Below, piece by piece: positions 7,904-9,593 of a stretch of DNA of 9,593 nucleotides. Both the position numbers and the translations under genes were made by a program. This stretch comes from a bacterium UBA4883. GTDB lineage: Bacteria; Bacillota; Clostridia; Oscillospirales; Acutalibacteraceae. Each line of letters begins with the position of its first letter. The first letter of the stretch is position 1. Under the pieces are notes generated by a model. The model did no database searches and had not been told where the DNA came from. It was given only the letters and a program-made list of their open reading frames with translations. Location: NCBI GenBank assembly GCA_002399225.1, contig DHDF01000043.1, positions 420 to 10,012 of the forward strand. The letters are read 5' to 3'.

Positions 7904-8551
7904 CTAATGTTTTGCCGCATGCGCGAGAAACTCCTGCAGCTTAGGTCCATTGCGGACGGGGGAACCGTGGGAGGGGCACAGCCATTCGAACTGCAAGCGC
8001 CTGAGCGAAGCGAGTGATTCCATCGCTTGCTCCTGGTCCCAGTTCATAAGCGCGGGAAAGGTGCGGAAGCGGCCAAGCACGAACTTAAACAGGTCTCCGG
8101 TGAAAACGACATCGCGGATTTGAAAAACAGTATGCCCCGGCGTATGGCCGGGCGCATGCAAAACGCTGATGTCTCGATAGGGCCAATCGGTGCCGTAGAG
8201 ATGGGTGATCGTCGGCTTTTGCGGCCTTACGAGCATTTCAATCCAATGTTTTACCCCGGGGCGCTTTTTTTCACCGGTAATGTAAGGAACATCTTCCGCC
8301 GGCGCCCAGAGCTCGGCACCGGTCGCTTCCTGTAACTGCTTTGCATTTCCAATATGGTCAACATCGTGGTGAGTGAGCAGAATCGCCTGAATCTCACGGG
8401 CGGAGATGCCAAGGCTTTGGAGTTCTGTCAGAATTTTTCCGGCAAGACCGGGCATTCCCGTGTCAATTAAAACTATTTGCTTTGTCAGAACCAGAAAAGC
8501 ATGGCTGCCCTTTGTCGTTTCCAACTGAACGACAGTTTCGTTGATCTTCAC
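7904..8551 (-). CDS. MBL-fold metallo-hydrolase
   Basis: 215 residues from the GTG at 8551, which has AGAAGGA about 9 bases upstream; a longer reading from TTG 8581 (225 residues) lacks a ribosome site and is less likely. The metallo-beta-lactamase fold shows in order: V-L-I-D-T-G-M-P (27-34), T-H-H-D-V-D-H-I-G (60-68), A-P-G-H-T-P-G-H-T (133-141), T-G-D (151-153) and P-S-H-G (193-196). The zinc-ligand motif reads H-x-D-x-D-H and not the classic H-x-H-x-D-H, a variant seen in part of the superfamily and possibly changing metal use. It is likely a cytosolic hydrolase (no signal peptide) of the glyoxalase II-like/YflN-like group; its substrate is unknown. It has its own promoter with a palindromic operator (8657-8685), which suggests control by a small-molecule-sensing repressor. 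No terminator is evident before the NAGPA promoter. Confidence 0.9.
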   Translation of the reverse strand: MKINETVVQLETTKGSHAFLVLTKQIVLIDTGMPGLAGKILTELQSLGISAREIQAILLTHHDVDHIGNAKQLQEATGAELWAPAEDVPYITGEKKRPGVKHWIEMLVRPQKPTITHLYGTDWPYRDISVLHAPGHTPGHTVFQIRDVVFTGDLFKFVLGRFRTFPALMNWDQEQAMESLASLRRLQFEWLCPSHGSPVRNGPKLQEFLAHAAKH

Positions 8552-8656
8552 AATTGCTTTTCCTTCTTTCCAGATAAGCAATGTACCGACAAAAATTCGG
8601 GAGGGGTGTTTCTTTTAGCTAGCCGGAAAATATTTTTCGAAAACTACATTACAGCC

Positions 8657-8685
8657 ATAATAAACTAATTAAATTAGTTTGTCAA
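8657..8685 (-). promoter_or_regulatory. Consensus promoter with MarR-like operator in its spacer (MBL gene)
   Basis: On the minus strand, TTGACA (8680-8685) and TATTAT (8657-8662) are exactly 17 bases apart. The spacer is occupied by a perfect inverted repeat: AAACTAAT (8662-8669) and ATTAGTTT (8673-8680) around TAA. AT-rich palindromes of this kind at such positions are typical MarR-family operators, and a bound dimer would block RNA polymerase. The regulator gene is not in the window. The leader to GTG 8551 is about 100 bases. Confidence 0.75.
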
Positions 8686-8788
8686 TCTCTCCATTGCAAA
8701 AGAGCGTAAAAAAGTGCTTTCCCTTTAAACTGCACCGGATGAAATAGACAAGGAAAAGAAGAGCGGATGAAGTCGGCCGGAAGTTTAA

Positions 8789-8827
8789 GGCCTTTCCAGA
8801 TGCTTTGGCAGAGGGAAAGGCCGTTTT
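8789..8827 (+). terminator. Possible terminator-like hairpin in a gene-free stretch
   Basis: GGCCTTTCC (8789-8797) and GGAAAGGCC (8814-8822) form a 9-bp stem with a 16-base loop, followed by GTTTTAC. No gene upstream on this strand needs it, so it may be a remnant or a leader structure. Otherwise 8686-8885 shows nothing I can name. Confidence 0.35.
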
Positions 8828-8885
8828 ACTTTGCTGGATTCAGTGAGCTTTTTAATTTACTTGTCCGCCGTGGGTAAATAATTTG

Positions 8886-8897
8886 GTATTATAATAC
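8886..8897 (+). promoter_or_regulatory. Probable -10 region of the small gene, inside a 12-bp palindrome
   Basis: GTATTATAATAC (8886-8897) is a perfect palindrome that contains TATAAT (8890-8895). There is no good -35 at 17 bases; TTGTCC (8861-8866) is too far upstream. It may be a weak or activator-dependent promoter. Confidence 0.35.
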
Positions 8898-8939
8898 TTG
8901 TAAAGGAATTACTATGGGAAAGTATGGGAGGCAAGGAAA

Positions 8940-9110
8940 ATGACAGTCAAGGATCTCAAACAACTGGATAAACAGTTAAGAAAGATATCGAATCCGTTTG
9001 GAACCGGGTTTTCTGTCTTGCGCGCTTTTACGGAAGAGTTTGCAAAAGGACAGAATTTATCCACCGATGACGTAGTTCGGCAGTATATCGCATGGAAGCA
9101 GAAAAAATAG
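8940..9110 (+). CDS. Small hypothetical protein, 56 residues
   Basis: The frame reads MTVKDLKQLDKQLRKISNPF, then GTGFSVLRAF, TEEFAKGQNL, STDDVVRQYI and AWKQKK before TAG. GGGAGG (8926-8931) sits 8 bases before the ATG, an excellent ribosome site, and a strong terminator follows 74 bases after the stop, so I believe the gene is real despite its size. The protein is soluble, highly charged at both ends and likely helical; it has no signal peptide, membrane segment, cysteines or metal motif. I do not recognise the family. The spacing of charged residues and the 'LSTDDVVRQYIAWKQ' end look like a small helical bundle or part of a DNA- or protein-binding element, but this is only an impression. No neighbour points to a function. 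Confidence 0.7.
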   Translation: MTVKDLKQLDKQLRKISNPFGTGFSVLRAFTEEFAKGQNLSTDDVVRQYIAWKQKK

Positions 9111-9184
9111 CCGCTCAATGAGTTCAGCTTCCCGTCCATTGGAATAGTACCAAAGTAATTTATCCGTGCTATTCTTGATCTGCT

Positions 9185-9230
9185 AAAAAATAACCGTCTG
9201 GTCCACCCAAAAACCGACCGGTTATTTTTT
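9185..9230. terminator. Bidirectional intrinsic terminator
   Basis: AAAAAATAACCG (9185-9196) pairs perfectly with CGGTTATTTTTT (9219-9230). The stem ends in T6 in the plus direction and equally in T6 on the minus strand. It terminates the small gene and insulates it from the fluoride unit. Confidence 0.75.
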
Positions 9231-9294
9231 CGCTTTTTCGTCAATCTATCCGGGAATTGCCAAAAATATGACTTTCTTTCTTAAATTTTGCATC

Positions 9295-9323
9295 TTTACA
9301 AATCGTGGTAAATTCGATATACT
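9295..9323 (+). promoter_or_regulatory. Sigma-A promoter of the crcB fluoride unit
   Basis: TTTACA (9295-9300) and TATACT (9318-9323) with a 17-base spacer. Transcription would start near 9330, about 25 bases ahead of the aptamer. Confidence 0.7.
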
Positions 9324-9354
9324 GAAACCATTATATTTAAGAACACAAAAATAC

Positions 9355-9434
9355 AGGTGATGAGGCTCACCGTAATGCATTTTGTGCTGACGGCTTCTGC
9401 TTGAAAAACTGAGAGCAAAGCCGTGCTTTTTTTT
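9355..9434 (+). promoter_or_regulatory. Fluoride riboswitch (crcB motif): aptamer plus expression platform
   Basis: The stretch starting at 9355 matches the crcB-motif consensus. P1 is GGTG (9356-9359) with CACC (9368-9371) around the conserved ATGAGGCT loop; a short second helix lies in about 9376-9387; the pseudoknot pairs GAGGC (9362-9366) with GCTTC (9393-9397). The same GCTTC belongs to the left arm of the downstream terminator, so fluoride binding should hide that arm and allow readthrough. This is an ON switch placed directly before crcB, as expected of the class. Confidence 0.93.
9390..9434 (+). terminator. Riboswitch-controlled intrinsic terminator
   Basis: ACGGCTT (9390-9396) pairs with AAGCCGT (9418-9424) and, after one bulged C, TGCT (9398-9401) with AGCA (9414-9417), leaving a 12-base loop. 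GC and eight T residues (9427-9434) follow. It is the off-state of the fluoride switch. Confidence 0.85.
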
Positions 9435-9452
9435 GAAAAGGATGGTGTCTCT

Positions 9453-9593
9453 GTGAATGCAAGCCGATTCCTGATTGTAGGTATGGGCGGCTTTTTTGGC
9501 GCGGCTCTGCGATATCTGATTTCCTGCACGGCTTCAAAAGTCCGAAATGGGTTTCCTCTGGGGACGCTGATTGTCAATCTGATCGGCGGGGTC
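9453..9593 (+). CDS. crcB: Fluoride channel CrcB/FluC, N-terminal part (cut by window edge)
   Basis: The first 47 codons are present. The product expels fluoride from the cytoplasm; Fluc proteins work as antiparallel dimers in the membrane. The sequence shows the family's start: a first membrane segment with G-x-G-G-F-F-G-A-A-L-R-Y (the G-G-x-x-G-A-x-x-R-Y signature), then F-P-L-G-T-L-I-V-N-L-I-G-G, the second conserved block with the pore-lining Asn. The start is GTG 9453, with AAAGGA (9437-9442) 10 bases before it; the ATG at 9442 runs into TGA in its frame. It lies 19 bases after the terminator of a fluoride riboswitch, which fixes both its role and its regulation. Many Gram-positive bacteria carry two tandem crcB genes; whether a second follows cannot be seen here. 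Confidence 0.95.
   Translation, partial: MNASRFLIVGMGGFFGAALRYLISCTASKVRNGFPLGTLIVNLIGGV

Noticed and set aside
8552..8581. TTG 8581 as start of the MBL hydrolase
   Set aside because: There is no ribosome site upstream, whereas GTG 8551 has AGAAGGA at good spacing and starts the protein just before the first beta strand.
9296..9577. Minus-strand 93-codon frame over the fluoride unit
   Set aside because: It is antisense to the riboswitch and crcB and shows no family motif.

Overview
The window looks like a stretch of chromosome from a Gram-positive, probably clostridial (Oscillospiraceae-like) bacterium. The clues are strong purine-rich Shine-Dalgarno sites with frequent GTG and TTG starts, several near-consensus sigma-A promoters with 17-bp spacers, a lipoprotein with a C-terminal DUF5067-type domain, an apparent ammonium transporter-PII remnant and a crcB-type fluoride riboswitch. 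The genus is inference only. I see no phage, transposon, CRISPR, tRNA or rRNA signature.

Layout. 1-306 is the 3' end of an FtsX/MacB-type ABC permease gene. 434-1525 (minus) is a secreted lipoprotein. Back to back with it, 1856-3532 (plus) encodes a DEAD-box RNA helicase with a DbpA-type RNA-binding tail. 3533-3925 has no intact gene but holds a sigma-A promoter (3674-3702), a perfect 15-bp hairpin just after its expected start point, and a second 10-bp hairpin. This leads into 3926-4250, which I read as the wreck of an ammonium transporter-PII fusion gene: its start, a large internal deletion, then a frameshifted PII C-terminus, closed by a perfect 15-bp terminator.

Three minus-strand genes follow: a PAP2-type membrane phosphatase (4346-5018/5020, GTG start), a large exported phosphodiester glycosidase (NAGPA family) with Ig-like and carbohydrate-binding-like regions (5221-7752), and an MBL-fold hydrolase (7904-8551). 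The last two each have their own consensus promoter. The MBL promoter carries a perfect MarR-like palindrome filling its spacer.

The right end is on the plus strand: a 56-residue unknown protein (8940-9110) with its own terminator, then a fluoride-responsive unit made of promoter, crcB aptamer, intrinsic terminator and the start of crcB/fluC, cut by the window edge.

The genes are mostly independent transcription units and do not form one pathway. I did not find a convincing new multi-gene system. The points most worth following are the Amt-PII remnant with its surviving promoter and leader, the operator-filled MBL promoter, and the small unknown protein.
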